The notes: a model not told the origin generated them from the sequence alone. Numbered from the stretch's first letter, positions 6,540 to 14,644 are shown. The stretch is 15,659 bases of DNA from Victivallales bacterium (GCA_017543165.1 JAFYGL010000763.1:1-15659), one strand, 5' to 3'. Numbers and translations are program-made.

Positions 6540-7775
6540 ATGAAAAAGCGCATTGTAATAACGGGTGCTGGCGTCACCAGCGCATTGGGCAATACTCGGC
6601 AGGATTTGTTCGAGGCGTTGCTGGCGGGCAGGACAGCAGTGCATCCGATGCCTGAATGGCGGGAACGCATGCAGAACGCCACCTCTGTTGTGGCTGCTCC
6701 TGTGGACTTGCCTGAGGCGACCGCGAAGACCATCAGCAGGCACTACCGCCGCTCCATGGGGCCAGCCGCCTTGTATGCGGCATTGGCGGCGAAATCGGCA
6801 GTTGCCGAATCGGGCCTTACCCCTGAACAACTGGGCAATGGCCGCACAGGATGCATCGCCAGTTCATCGCTGGGCTCATCCACGGAAATCGAGGCCGTGG
6901 CACGCGCAATTTTCCTGGGCGGCAACTTTTTCGACTTGCCTGCCTGCCAGTTCTTCAAGATGGTGTCCCATTCCTCCGCTTTCAATGTGGCGAATCTGAT
7001 GGGCATAAACGGCGTGCAGTTATCGCCCTGCTCGGCATGCGCCTCGTCCTTGCAGTCCGTGGGCCTTGCCTACGAACAACTTCTTCTTGGAAAGCAGGAT
7101 GCCTTCCTGGCGGGTGGCAGCGACGAGGCAACACCCATTGTTTTGGATTCATTCAGGCTGCTCCATGCATTGGCTGAAGACAAAGACATGACGCCCGAAC
7201 AAATGTCGCGTCCATTTGATGCACGTCGCAGCGGCCTTGTATGCGGGGATGGCGCCGCAATACTGGCTGTGGAGACATTGGAGCACGCCCAGGCCAGAGG
7301 CGCAAGGCCAATGGCGGAGATTTTGGGATACGCGACGAACTGCACAGGTGCGCAAATCAGCCAGTCGGATTCCGCTTCCATAAGGCGCTGCATTGAAATG
7401 GCATTGGAAGACGCGGGCATTGCGCCGCAGGATGTGGACTACGTCTCAGCCCATGCAACTGGCACGCCTAATGGGGACAGCGAGGAGGCCAAGGCGATAT
7501 TCGCCGTGTTTGGAGACAAGACGCCCGTATCTTCCCTAAAGGGGCAGCTTGGACACACGCTTGGTGCCTCTGGCGCCCTGGAATTGACGGTGATTCTGGA
7601 AATGATGCAAAGGGGAATCATACTGCCGAACCATAATCTTGAGCAGATTGCAGATGATTGCATTGGACCAGACTTTGTGAGGGAGCCCCGTCAGGGCAAG
7701 GTGAATGTTGTGCTTAAGAACTGCATCGCCTTTGGTGGAGTGAATGTATCCCTGGTGTTGGGGAAAATTGACTAG
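6540..7775 (+). CDS. beta-ketoacyl-ACP synthase, aryl-polyene (ApeR-like) type
   Basis: A 411-residue ketosynthase of the FabF/KAS-II fold. It catalyses decarboxylative condensation of malonyl-ACP with an acyl chain. The triad is intact: Cys167 in SACASS, His305 in SAHATGTPNGD and His339 in KGQLGHTLGASGA (Lys334 also present). The segment F-F-K-M-V-S-H-S-S-A-F-N-V-A-N-L-x-G before the active site resembles the ketosynthases of aryl-polyene clusters more than housekeeping FabF. It is the first gene of the biosynthetic operon, followed after 22 nt by an ACP. No Shine-Dalgarno precedes ATG 6540, although it lies in an A/T-rich leader. Family call is strong; the Ape-type assignment rests on this motif plus context. 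Confidence 0.88.
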   Translation: MKKRIVITGAGVTSALGNTRQDLFEALLAGRTAVHPMPEWRERMQNATSVVAAPVDLPEATAKTISRHYRRSMGPAALYAALAAKSAVAESGLTPEQLGNGRTGCIASSSLGSSTEIEAVARAIFLGGNFFDLPACQFFKMVSHSSAFNVANLMGINGVQLSPCSACASSLQSVGLAYEQLLLGKQDAFLAGGSDEATPIVLDSFRLLHALAEDKDMTPEQMSRPFDARRSGLVCGDGAAILAVETLEHAQARGARPMAEILGYATNCTGAQISQSDSASIRRCIEMALEDAGIAPQDVDYVSAHATGTPNGDSEEAKAIFAVFGDKTPVSSLKGQLGHTLGASGALELTVILEMMQRGIILPNHNLEQIADDCIGPDFVREPRQGKVNVVLKNCIAFGGVNVSLVLGKID

Positions 7776-7797
7776 CAAAGCAAATATTGTAAAAAAC

Positions 7798-8079
7798 ATG
7801 ACCGAGGAAAAACTCAAAGAGAAGATCAACCAGGTGTTCATTGAGAAATTTGAGATAGAGCCTGAGAAACTGACGCCAGAGAAGCGCATATTCGAGGATT
7901 TGGAACTGGACAGCCTGGATATCGTGGATCTGGTGACTGGGCTTCAGCATACATTCGGCATATCCTTGCGCGACAACAAGGAACTCTTGCAGATCCGCAC
8001 GCTGGGTGACATATATGCCTTGTTTGCAAAGCTGCTTGAAGAACATCCCGAAATAGCCGCCAAGTTTGAAAAACAATAA
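7798..8079 (+). CDS. acyl carrier protein
   Basis: A 93-residue carrier protein. Ser39 in E-L-D-S-L-D-I-V-D-L is the expected site for the 4'-phosphopantetheine arm. Length and acidic character fit a stand-alone ACP. It would carry the growing chain for the flanking ketosynthases, dehydratases and thioesterase. ATG 7798 is preferred to an upstream in-frame ATG (7744) that would overlap the ketosynthase and add 18 unrelated residues. No ribosome site is visible. Aryl-polyene clusters usually have two ACPs; only one is seen here, so another may lie beyond the right edge. Confidence 0.88.
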   Translation: MTEEKLKEKINQVFIEKFEIEPEKLTPEKRIFEDLELDSLDIVDLVTGLQHTFGISLRDNKELLQIRTLGDIYALFAKLLEEHPEIAAKFEKQ

Positions 8080-8094
8080 AACATTGACAATACA

Positions 8095-8829
8095 GTGTAC
8101 TCCACTTTGGTATATATTGCGCTGGCGACCAGCATAGCGCTATATTCGGCACTGCTTTTCATCCCATATTTATTCGTGCTGATGCTGCCGCCTAGGAAAA
8201 GAGGGCATTATATGCGGCGCATTACCCTGTGGCTTGGGAAGGTGGCATTGTGTTTTGGCTTCGGACCGTTCGTCCACATAAACTACATCGACACCTGCCC
8301 CGAGCATGACGAGACTGGCATCTATGTCTGCAACCACCGCTCCGCCACGGACGCATTCCTGATGGCCGTGTTCGGCAAGGAGGCTGTTCAGGTAGTAAAT
8401 GGCTGGCCCATGAAACTGCCATTCTTCGGCTTCAACGCAAAAATGTCGGAATACATAGATTCCACACGGGTGTCTTTGGAGGAATACAAGGACACTGTCA
8501 GGGATTTGACAAGCCGAAATGTCTCGGTTATTGCGTTTCCAGAAGAGCACCGCTCTGGCTCAAATAACATAGGTTGCTTCCACAGCTGCATTTTCCGCTT
8601 CGCCATGGAACTGCAATTGCCTGTGTATCCCGTGTGCATCGCAGGAAACGAAAACTTCCCAGACAAGGCATTCCGCTTCCATAGAACCAAGGAAATACAG
8701 ATACGGCGACTGGCATCGATCATGCCAGAACAGTACAAGGATTTCCCAAGCGCGTACGTCTTCAAGAAGCGTGTGCAGAAAATAATAGCCGATGTATGTG
8801 ATGAAATGGACAGACAGATAAAAAACTGA
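8095..8829 (+). CDS. PlsC-like lysophospholipid acyltransferase (LPLAT family)
   Basis: A 244-residue acyltransferase with an N-terminal membrane segment (about 5-30). Motif I is N-H-R-S-A-T-D (His81, Asp86, the HX4D catalytic pair). Motif III is F-P-E-E-H-R-S-G (148-155), where the usual F-P-E-G-T-R-S has E-H in place of G-T. In aryl-polyene-type clusters such enzymes are thought to transfer the product to a glycerolipid or sugar, so a membrane-anchoring role is the natural inference. GTG 8095 is the first plausible start after the ACP stop in the same frame (15 nt gap). The next ATGs would cut into the membrane segment. The family is clear; the acceptor is unknown. Confidence 0.85.
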   Translation: MYSTLVYIALATSIALYSALLFIPYLFVLMLPPRKRGHYMRRITLWLGKVALCFGFGPFVHINYIDTCPEHDETGIYVCNHRSATDAFLMAVFGKEAVQVVNGWPMKLPFFGFNAKMSEYIDSTRVSLEEYKDTVRDLTSRNVSVIAFPEEHRSGSNNIGCFHSCIFRFAMELQLPVYPVCIAGNENFPDKAFRFHRTKEIQIRRLASIMPEQYKDFPSAYVFKKRVQKIIADVCDEMDRQIKN

Positions 8830-8843
8830 CATCATTTAAGACA

Positions 8844-10121
8844 ATGCCATCATTCATTCTCAAAGAAGACCTCTCATTTCAGCCGCCAGAGGTGATTCGG
8901 GCCAGGCAGGAGGAACTGTTGAACCAGCAGATACGCTACTGCCGCGAAAAGTCACCTTTCTACAAGAAACAACTGGCCTCCTTCCCAGACAAGCACTACA
9001 CACTGGAGGACCTGAAGGATTTCCCGCTCACCAGCAAGCACGACCTGCACCTGCACAACGACGACTTCATCGCGGCCTCTCAACGGGACATAGCGGACAT
9101 CGTGTTCACCAGCGGCACCACAGGAAAGCCATGCAGAATCGCCTACACCCTCAGCGATTTGCAGCGTCTCGCATATTCGGACGCCACGGGCTTCCGCGCC
9201 ACAGGCATGACGCCTGACGACATTGCACTCATAACATGCACCTTGGACCGCTGCTTCATCGCGGGGCTTGCGTATTCCATGGGCACGGTGAAACTGGGCG
9301 GCGCAATCATACGCAACGGCCTCAACACGCTGGAAAGCCATGCGGACATAATCCAGAACAATCCAGTCACCGCCATTGTGGGCGTACCTTCTTTTCTCGC
9401 CAAGCTGGGGCAGTTCCTGGCGGACAATGGCGTGGACTACAGCAAGATAAAGCACATCCTCTGCATCGGCGAACCTCTGTACAACAAGGACATGAGCAGG
9501 ACACCGCTGGCAATGAAGCTGGAGGGCTTCTGGCCAGGCTGCGTGTATTCCACTTATGCCTCATCCGAGATGGTGACCTCATTCACGGAATGCTCCACAC
9601 GCAGGGGCGGCCATCCTGCGGCTGACTTGTGCATCGTGGAGATTGTTGACGAGGCTGGGAATCCACTCCCACCAGGTGAAACAGGCGAAGTCGTTGTGAC
9701 GCCATTGCAGGTGGAAGGAATGCCGTTGATACGCTTCAGGACAGGCGACCTGAGCTTCCTTATCCCAGAGCCATGCCCCTGCGGTAGGCACAACATGCGC
9801 CTGGGGCCGATTTTCGCCCGCAAAGCCCAGATGCTGAAAATCAAGGGAACCACGCTTTACCCCGCCAACTTCTTCGATGTGCTTGACCAGATAGACGGAG
9901 TGGACAACTACTACATGGAAGTGTCAGGCACTGGCTTGTCCGACGAAGTGGATTTGTATGTATCCTTCAGGTCTGGCGACATGGAGAGCAACCATGTGAA
10001 GGAAAAACTGCTGGCCAGGACCAGGGTGGGCGTGCGCCTGCACACGGTCGCCCCTGAAGCGGCGCACAAGAAGGTGTTCGGCTCAACCAGGAAGCCCTTG
10101 CGCTTCTTTGACCTGCGCTGA
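8844..10121 (+). CDS. PaaK-like adenylate-forming aryl-acid ligase
   Basis: A 425-residue member of the ANL superfamily, phenylacetate-CoA ligase branch. It activates a carboxylate with ATP and passes it to CoA or to an ACP. Visible motifs are T-S-G-T-T-G-K-P (89-96, phosphate loop), Y-A-S-S-E-M (238-243), F-R-T-G-D (298-302), a C-P-C-G-R (311-315) common in PaaK proteins, and K-I-K-G (332-335) of the hinge/C-terminal lid. The length matches PaaK (about 430). In this operon it most likely loads an aromatic starter such as a cinnamic or benzoic acid derivative, as the ligase ApeH does in aryl-polyene pathways. It ends a tight run of genes; a 218-nt gap with palindromes follows. Confidence 0.86.
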   Translation: MPSFILKEDLSFQPPEVIRARQEELLNQQIRYCREKSPFYKKQLASFPDKHYTLEDLKDFPLTSKHDLHLHNDDFIAASQRDIADIVFTSGTTGKPCRIAYTLSDLQRLAYSDATGFRATGMTPDDIALITCTLDRCFIAGLAYSMGTVKLGGAIIRNGLNTLESHADIIQNNPVTAIVGVPSFLAKLGQFLADNGVDYSKIKHILCIGEPLYNKDMSRTPLAMKLEGFWPGCVYSTYASSEMVTSFTECSTRRGGHPAADLCIVEIVDEAGNPLPPGETGEVVVTPLQVEGMPLIRFRTGDLSFLIPEPCPCGRHNMRLGPIFARKAQMLKIKGTTLYPANFFDVLDQIDGVDNYYMEVSGTGLSDEVDLYVSFRSGDMESNHVKEKLLARTRVGVRLHTVAPEAAHKKVFGSTRKPLRFFDLR

Positions 10122-10146
10122 TGCAGAGGCTGGGGGCGACTGCGGC

Positions 10147-10317
10147 AGTCTTGGCGTCCATGTGGGCGTTCGGTGCGCCTGCATCGCCCTTGGCGCCCAC
10201 ATGGACGCCAAGGCTACGCCCAACTCCAGGTTGGCCAACCTGCGCCATTACCAACAGACAAAAAAATACCAGTTGCTCAACCTGAGTGGGCGCCACTTTG
10301 GCGCCCACATGGACGCC
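10147..10317. repeat. cluster of inverted GGCGTCCATGTGGGCGCC-type palindromes, locus A
   Basis: The 218-nt gap 10122-10339 is mostly palindromes. TTGGCGTCCATGTGGGCG (10151-10168) has a perfect reverse complement at 10194-10211, and the pairing extends at least 1 bp outward. CAGGTTGGCCAACCTG (10227-10242) is a perfect 16-nt palindrome. GTGGGCGCCA-CTT-TGGCGCCCAC (10286-10308) is a 10-bp stem whose right arm continues as ATGGACGCC. The same motif recurs at 14584-14644. The arrangement resembles REP/BIME elements. It lies inside an apparent operon, so it may shape mRNA decay or partial termination rather than end transcription. Confidence 0.82.
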
Positions 10318-10339
10318 GAGGATGCGCCTAAATCTACTG

Positions 10340-10753
10340 ATGCAAGACCAGATTCCAGCCAGAGACAAGATACCCCACAGAGCTCCCATAGCCATGGTGG
10401 ACAGCATTTTGACGAAGTGTCTGCCTGATGTGGAGGTCAGTGCCGTCATACATGAGGACAACTGCTTTCTCAACAGCGAGGGGCTTTTGGACAGGGCCTG
10501 CATACCCGAACTGGTGTCCCAGGCGGCAGCGGCGGTCAACACCTGCCGCAACCAGGGGCAATGCCGTTCAGGGATGCTGGCCTTGGGGCATGAGATAAAG
10601 GTGTTCAGCGACATACGCGTCAATGACGAGATAATAATATCTGGAAAGGACGAGAATCCAATGGACAACTGGTATGTATTGACGTTTGCAATTCGCCGCG
10701 GCGTTGCAGGTGAAATATGCGCGGAAGGAGAGGTGAGTATATGCGTATTTTGA
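10340..10753 (+). CDS. hotdog-fold 3-hydroxyacyl-ACP dehydratase (ApeP-like)
   Basis: A 137-residue hotdog protein. I-P-H-R-A-P-I-A-M-V-D-S (11-22) matches the opening of FabZ/ApeP-type dehydratases (L-P-H-R-x-x-M-x-x-x-D). The central helix A-C-I-P-E-L-V-S-Q-A-A-A-A (53-65) supplies the acidic residue Glu57. It would remove water from beta-hydroxyacyl-ACP to build conjugated double bonds. Aryl-polyene systems use two such dehydratases, and a second one follows at 14191. ATG 10340 begins directly before the conserved block; longer in-frame starts would translate the palindromic repeat. Its 3' end overlaps the LolA-like start by 13 nt. Confidence 0.75.
   Translation: MQDQIPARDKIPHRAPIAMVDSILTKCLPDVEVSAVIHEDNCFLNSEGLLDRACIPELVSQAAAAVNTCRNQGQCRSGMLALGHEIKVFSDIRVNDEIIISGKDENPMDNWYVLTFAIRRGVAGEICAEGEVSICVF
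10725..10733 (+). promoter_or_regulatory. ribosome-binding site deciding the LolA-like start
   Basis: AAGGAGAGG within the end of the dehydratase gene lies 7 nt before ATG 10741. It favours that start over the in-frame ATG at 10717, which would put charged residues ahead of the signal peptide. Confidence 0.7.
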
Positions 10754-11307
10754 TTTTTGCACTTTGTCTGATTGCAGGTTTTTGCATCAGTGACGATGCA
10801 GCATGGGAACGTGTGCCTGGAATGCTCAAGCCCATAAAAGGCAAGTTGGAGGCGGATTTTGCCCTTGTCAGGCATTTCAAGGACATGGACTATGACATGC
10901 CAGGCAACGGCTCCATGAGCTTCACACCTGGTAGCGAGCTGGTGTTCCGTACGGAGAAGCCCATGAAAGCGGTGTTCACATTAAGTCCGACCCAAGCGAC
11001 GGTGAATGACGGGGAGGCAGGCAAGACCACTACAATAAAGTCCGAGCAGCAGCCTTGGATAAAGCAGATATTCCAGTTGCAGGACAGTTGGTTCAAGGGC
11101 GACGTCAGTGGATTGAAGGCGGAATTTGATGTGAGCATCCAGGACGAGAATACCCTGCTTTTCACGCCAAAAAATCCGAAAGTGCTTGCATTTGCAAAGA
11201 CCATGCAACTTCACATCGAGCCAAAGACAAGGCATGTAGCCAAACTTGTGATGACCGAGGCGTCGGGGGACAGCATTACAATCACATTCAGCAATATCCG
11301 TGAATAG
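10741..11307 (+). CDS. LolA-like outer-membrane lipoprotein carrier homologue
   Basis: A 188-residue protein with a Sec signal peptide (about 1-17). The mature part is an open beta-barrel-like pattern of alternating strands: K-G-K-L-E-A-D-F near residue 40, G-S-M-S-F-T-P-G-S-E-L-V-F-R, then V-x-D-E-N-type turns and a final I-T-I-T-F-S-N-I. This matches the LolA-like proteins encoded beside MMPL exporters in aryl-polyene clusters (ApeL-like). These are presumed to shuttle a lipidic product or lipoprotein across the periplasm. Both flanks overlap: 13 nt with the dehydratase and 8 nt with the exporter, so translation is coupled. It is not the housekeeping lolA, which would be unlinked. Sequence similarity to LolA is weak to the eye; context carries much of the call. 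Confidence 0.7.
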   Translation: MRILIFALCLIAGFCISDDAAWERVPGMLKPIKGKLEADFALVRHFKDMDYDMPGNGSMSFTPGSELVFRTEKPMKAVFTLSPTQATVNDGEAGKTTTIKSEQQPWIKQIFQLQDSWFKGDVSGLKAEFDVSIQDENTLLFTPKNPKVLAFAKTMQLHIEPKTRHVAKLVMTEASGDSITITFSNIRE

Positions 11308-14194
11308 CCGCATTCTACAATTTACATTGGCGCATAGGCGTCTTGTATGGACTTGCCTGCTCATATTGCTTGCGGCAATGGCTTTCTGCGCGGTGTTCTT
11401 GGGACATTACAACAATGATTTGGGGGCAATGTTTCCCAAAGGCTCTTACAGCGGGCGAATGTACGCCAGCCTGCGCAGGGCAGGCCTTACCGAGGCGATA
11501 CAGCTGGACTTCGACTGCGGCGCACCTGGCAGGGCCGAGGAACTGGGCGGGCAGTTGCTTGCATTGCATAAGGAACTGAAGTCGCTGCCAGGCATAGCCA
11601 AGGCAAAGTTCGTCATGCTGGATCCTGAAGCGCTGAACTTGGCGCCAATCGTCCAGGCTCTGCCATTGACTACAGAGGCAAGTGTTCTGGACAAGGCGGA
11701 TGCAGGCAAGGCGGTGAATGCCGCGTCACTGGCACTCTCCATGCCAGGCGTGCCGATTGCGCCATTGCGGCAAGACCCATTTGGGCTGGGGGCGGCCTCC
11801 TTGAAGAAACTGGAGAAATTGGGCTCTATCGGCGGCTTCATAGGCAAACTGTCCAACAAAGGCTTCATAATGGATGAAGACGGGCGCCATACAATGATGC
11901 TGCTTTGGGCAAATGAGGATGAGAACTGGGATGCAAAACGGATACGGCAACTTTTTGACGGCATTGAACAACTTTGCGCAAAACATTTGCCCGCGGATGT
12001 CAAAGTCAGCATAATATCGCCCTTGCGTCACACTTTGGAGAATGAGGAGACCGTGCGAAAGGATGTGCTGCATGTGTCAATTGTCTCCGCCATCGTGCTT
12101 CTTCTGTTGTTCCTGCTGGTTTACCGTCGCGTATGGGAGGCATTATGGATACCATTGCTGCCCTTTGGTGCAACGCTTATCTCTGTTGGTATTTTTGCCA
12201 TATTCAGCCGTGAAGTATGCCTGTTTGTGCTGGGGATAGGCGGCGCAATCGCGGGGCTGGCAGTGGACCAGGGCATACACGTTTTTGCCGCATGCAATGG
12301 AGAAGACGGCGAGGACAGGCTCCGCGGCATATTCAAGCCTTTGCTGCTGAGCACATTGACGTCCGCTGTGGTATTTTTTTCCTTGCTGGCCAGTGGTGTC
12401 AAGGCGTATATGCAGTTGGGCGTGTTTGCGGCGCTTACATTGGTGCTCAATCTGCTCTTGTCGTATTTTGTCCTGCCCACCCTGTTGTCAAAGCGTGCTG
12501 AAAACAGCGCGGCAATGAAGCCCTTTTCGCCTGACTGGAAAATTGCCGCTGCGATTTGCTCTATTTGGGTGCTTGTGTTGATTGCGGGCGTGTTCAGCCT
12601 GCAATATTTCAAACCGCAGCTGGCGATGAACAAGCTGGATGGCTCGAAACCAGGCACGTTCCTGGAGGAAGAGGCATTCCAGCAAAGATGGAAAAATGTG
12701 GATGGGGCCATTCCAGCCGTGATTTGTGGAATACACGAGGAGGAAACATACGATTTCTGCGAACAGCTGCGCAAAAATTTGGGCATACCAGATGAATTCA
12801 TAATACATCCTGGCCAGATATGGCCTGCAAAACTATGGCGCATGTCAAACCTGGACAGTTGGAAAACTGAAAATGCAAAAGCCAGATTGGCGGAACTGGA
12901 GGAAGCTTTGCGCAAGGAGCTGGCGGCAAAGAACCTGCCTCCCTCCTTCTACAAGCCTTTCTTCGAGGAGATTCGCAAGGGCATGGCTGAAGGCATCCAA
13001 ATGCAACTGCCAAAGGCATACGCTTCAATTATGGACTTCTGCACACACAGGCGGGACAACAATATGACAATGATGGCGTTCATTCCTAGAAATGCAGGCG
13101 CCTTGCAAAGAATGGCAAACATCAAAGAGCAGGAAGAATACATACTAAAAAAATGCCCCGTTGCGGCGCTGGTGTCGCCGACGGCATTCCAGGTTGCGGC
13201 CACAAGGGATATGAAACCGCGTCTGGAGCGAGTGGTATTATGGCTTGCGCTTGCGCTGATACTGGTGCTGGCTCCCGCATATTCGTCACTGCTGAAAATG
13301 TTTGCGGTCACACTGCCTGGCGTTACTGCCTTCCTGGCGTTTTCGCTGCTGACGGTGCTGTGTGGCATACAGCCGAATCTTGCCACCATATTCAGTTTGT
13401 CCATATTGACGGGACTGGTGCTGGACTATGGCATATTCGCTTTGCACAACGCGAAGCAGGGCGAGGGGGGCAGCACGATGCGTTCCATGGTGCTGTCCGC
13501 CGTGACCACGGTGCTTGCCGCGGGCACGATGCTTTTTTCCAGGCATCCTGTCATGTTCCATACAGGCCTGGTCTTGTCATTTGGCATAGGCGTCACCGCC
13601 GTGGCTGCGTTGTACTGCGTGCCAGCGCTGCTTGCGCTTCTGCCGCAGCGCCTGCGCAAGTTGCTTTTGCTGCTGCCGTTGCTGCTGCTTGCGGGATGTG
13701 CCACATTGCCTGACATTGACATGCACGAGGCCAAGGCATTCGAGGAGTGCTTCTACGCTCCGCGAACGCAACTCTACACAATGAAGACCAGTTTCCTCTG
13801 GTACGATTTCACAATGCTGGTGGTGATAAAGACCACAAAGGACACAATGCAGGCAATAGGCACCACGCCCACAGGAATGACGCTGTTCAATCTGAAAATG
13901 GAGAACGGCGTGGTCACCAGGCAGATATTCAGCAATGCCGTGCCACGAATCGCCCAGGAGAAATTGTTTGGCACATTGACGCAGGACATCGCCAATGTGT
14001 TTACCGCCAGTGACTACTCCAAGTGCGCGTATGGCGGGAAGCCGCTTCATGTTACGGAAAAAAGAATGGGCAGCTTTCCGCAAAGGCGCTGGAAGGCGGT
14101 ATATTACGGGTGGCAAAATGAAACCGGAACATACCAGCGCATAACATACCGCAACTACCACAACTACAGCACTTTGACATTCGAACCCAGATGA
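11300..14194 (+). CDS. MMPL/RND exporter fused to a DUF3261-like lipoprotein domain
   Basis: A 964-residue protein. TM1 is at about 14-36, followed by a large periplasmic loop. TMs 2-6 lie at about 258-394 with A-V-D-Q-G-I-H-V (321-328). TM7 is at about 413-434, then a second loop. TMs 8-12 end near 780 and contain L-D-Y-G-I-F (708-713), the RND family motif. Then comes R-L-R-K followed by leucines and L-A-G-C, a textbook lipoprotein signal with Cys800. The remaining about 165 residues match the pattern of DUF3261 proteins, which are normally separate genes next to this exporter (ApeM and ApeN). The product would export or insert the polyene lipid. The GTG start at 11300 overlaps the LolA-like stop by 8 nt. 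Internal re-initiation at TTG 13661 cannot be excluded. Confidence 0.85.
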   Translation: MNSRILQFTLAHRRLVWTCLLILLAAMAFCAVFLGHYNNDLGAMFPKGSYSGRMYASLRRAGLTEAIQLDFDCGAPGRAEELGGQLLALHKELKSLPGIAKAKFVMLDPEALNLAPIVQALPLTTEASVLDKADAGKAVNAASLALSMPGVPIAPLRQDPFGLGAASLKKLEKLGSIGGFIGKLSNKGFIMDEDGRHTMMLLWANEDENWDAKRIRQLFDGIEQLCAKHLPADVKVSIISPLRHTLENEETVRKDVLHVSIVSAIVLLLLFLLVYRRVWEALWIPLLPFGATLISVGIFAIFSREVCLFVLGIGGAIAGLAVDQGIHVFAACNGEDGEDRLRGIFKPLLLSTLTSAVVFFSLLASGVKAYMQLGVFAALTLVLNLLLSYFVLPTLLSKRAENSAAMKPFSPDWKIAAAICSIWVLVLIAGVFSLQYFKPQLAMNKLDGSKPGTFLEEEAFQQRWKNVDGAIPAVICGIHEEETYDFCEQLRKNLGIPDEFIIHPGQIWPAKLWRMSNLDSWKTENAKARLAELEEALRKELAAKNLPPSFYKPFFEEIRKGMAEGIQMQLPKAYASIMDFCTHRRDNNMTMMAFIPRNAGALQRMANIKEQEEYILKKCPVAALVSPTAFQVAATRDMKPRLERVVLWLALALILVLAPAYSSLLKMFAVTLPGVTAFLAFSLLTVLCGIQPNLATIFSLSILTGLVLDYGIFALHNAKQGEGGSTMRSMVLSAVTTVLAAGTMLFSRHPVMFHTGLVLSFGIGVTAVAALYCVPALLALLPQRLRKLLLLLPLLLLAGCATLPDIDMHEAKAFEECFYAPRTQLYTMKTSFLWYDFTMLVVIKTTKDTMQAIGTTPTGMTLFNLKMENGVVTRQIFSNAVPRIAQEKLFGTLTQDIANVFTASDYSKCAYGGKPLHVTEKRMGSFPQRRWKAVYYGWQNETGTYQRITYRNYHNYSTLTFEPR

Positions 14195-14574
14195 GCGAAC
14201 CTTCCTATATGCAACAGCAGTTGATGAAGCGCATGTCGCCCGTGGAATGCCTTGGGGACGGGATTTACAGCGCCAGCATCGCCTTCGAGCCTGCATTCCC
14301 AGGTTTTGAAGGGCATTTTCCTGGACGGCCCATAGTGCCTGCATTGTGCCTGGTGTCTGTAGTGGAGATAGTTGCTCGGCAAGTTGCAGGGCTGCCTGAA
14401 CTGCGTTTTTCCGCGATACGGAACATGAAGTTCAAGGTGCCTTTGGAGCCAGGAGATACAGCGACATTCAAAATCAGCATTGACAATGGCGGCCAACTGC
14501 CATTTCTCGCCAATGCAACTGTTTCCACCGAAAAGCACGCAGATGTCGCCAGGATTAGGCTGGCATTTGCGTGA
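14191..14574 (+). CDS. FabZ/ApeI-like 3-hydroxyacyl-ACP dehydratase
   Basis: A 127-residue hotdog protein. F-P-G-F-E-G-H-F-P-G-R-P-I-V-P (36-50) is the FabZ/FabA active-site segment with His42. The catalytic acid of FabZ sits 14 residues after this histidine. Here that position is Ser56, and the nearest acid is Glu59, one helical turn later. The enzyme may therefore be altered, or may work as one half of a heteromer with the other dehydratase, as described for ApeI/ApeP. Its start overlaps the exporter stop by 4 nt (ATGA). Family assignment is firm; activity less so. Confidence 0.82.
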   Translation: MSEPSYMQQQLMKRMSPVECLGDGIYSASIAFEPAFPGFEGHFPGRPIVPALCLVSVVEIVARQVAGLPELRFSAIRNMKFKVPLEPGDTATFKISIDNGGQLPFLANATVSTEKHADVARIRLAFA

Positions 14575-14583
14575 GGCGTGCCT

Positions 14584-14644
14584 TTGGCGTCCATGTGGGC
14601 GCCAAAAGGCATGCAACATCCTTTGGTGCCCACATGGACGCCTT
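14584..14644. repeat. inverted GGCGTCCATGTGGGCGCC-type palindrome, locus B
   Basis: GGCGTCCATGTGGGCGCC with trailing A residues (14586-14606) pairs with 14622-14642 over 21 positions. The only imperfection is one G-T pair, and two more G-C pairs follow beyond a bulged A. The loop is about 12 nt. It is the same motif as at 10147-10317 and again sits between co-directional genes, directly ahead of a hotdog-fold gene. The 108-nt gap (14575-14682) contains little else. Confidence 0.85.

Noticed and set aside
9967..10875. A 302-residue minus-strand open frame
   Set aside because: It runs antisense to the ligase, the palindromes and the dehydratase, all with clear motifs. Its own translation is low-complexity and matches no family.
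12121..12915. A 264-residue minus-strand open frame
   Set aside because: Shadow of the MMPL exporter, whose membrane segments and RND motif are clear on the plus strand.
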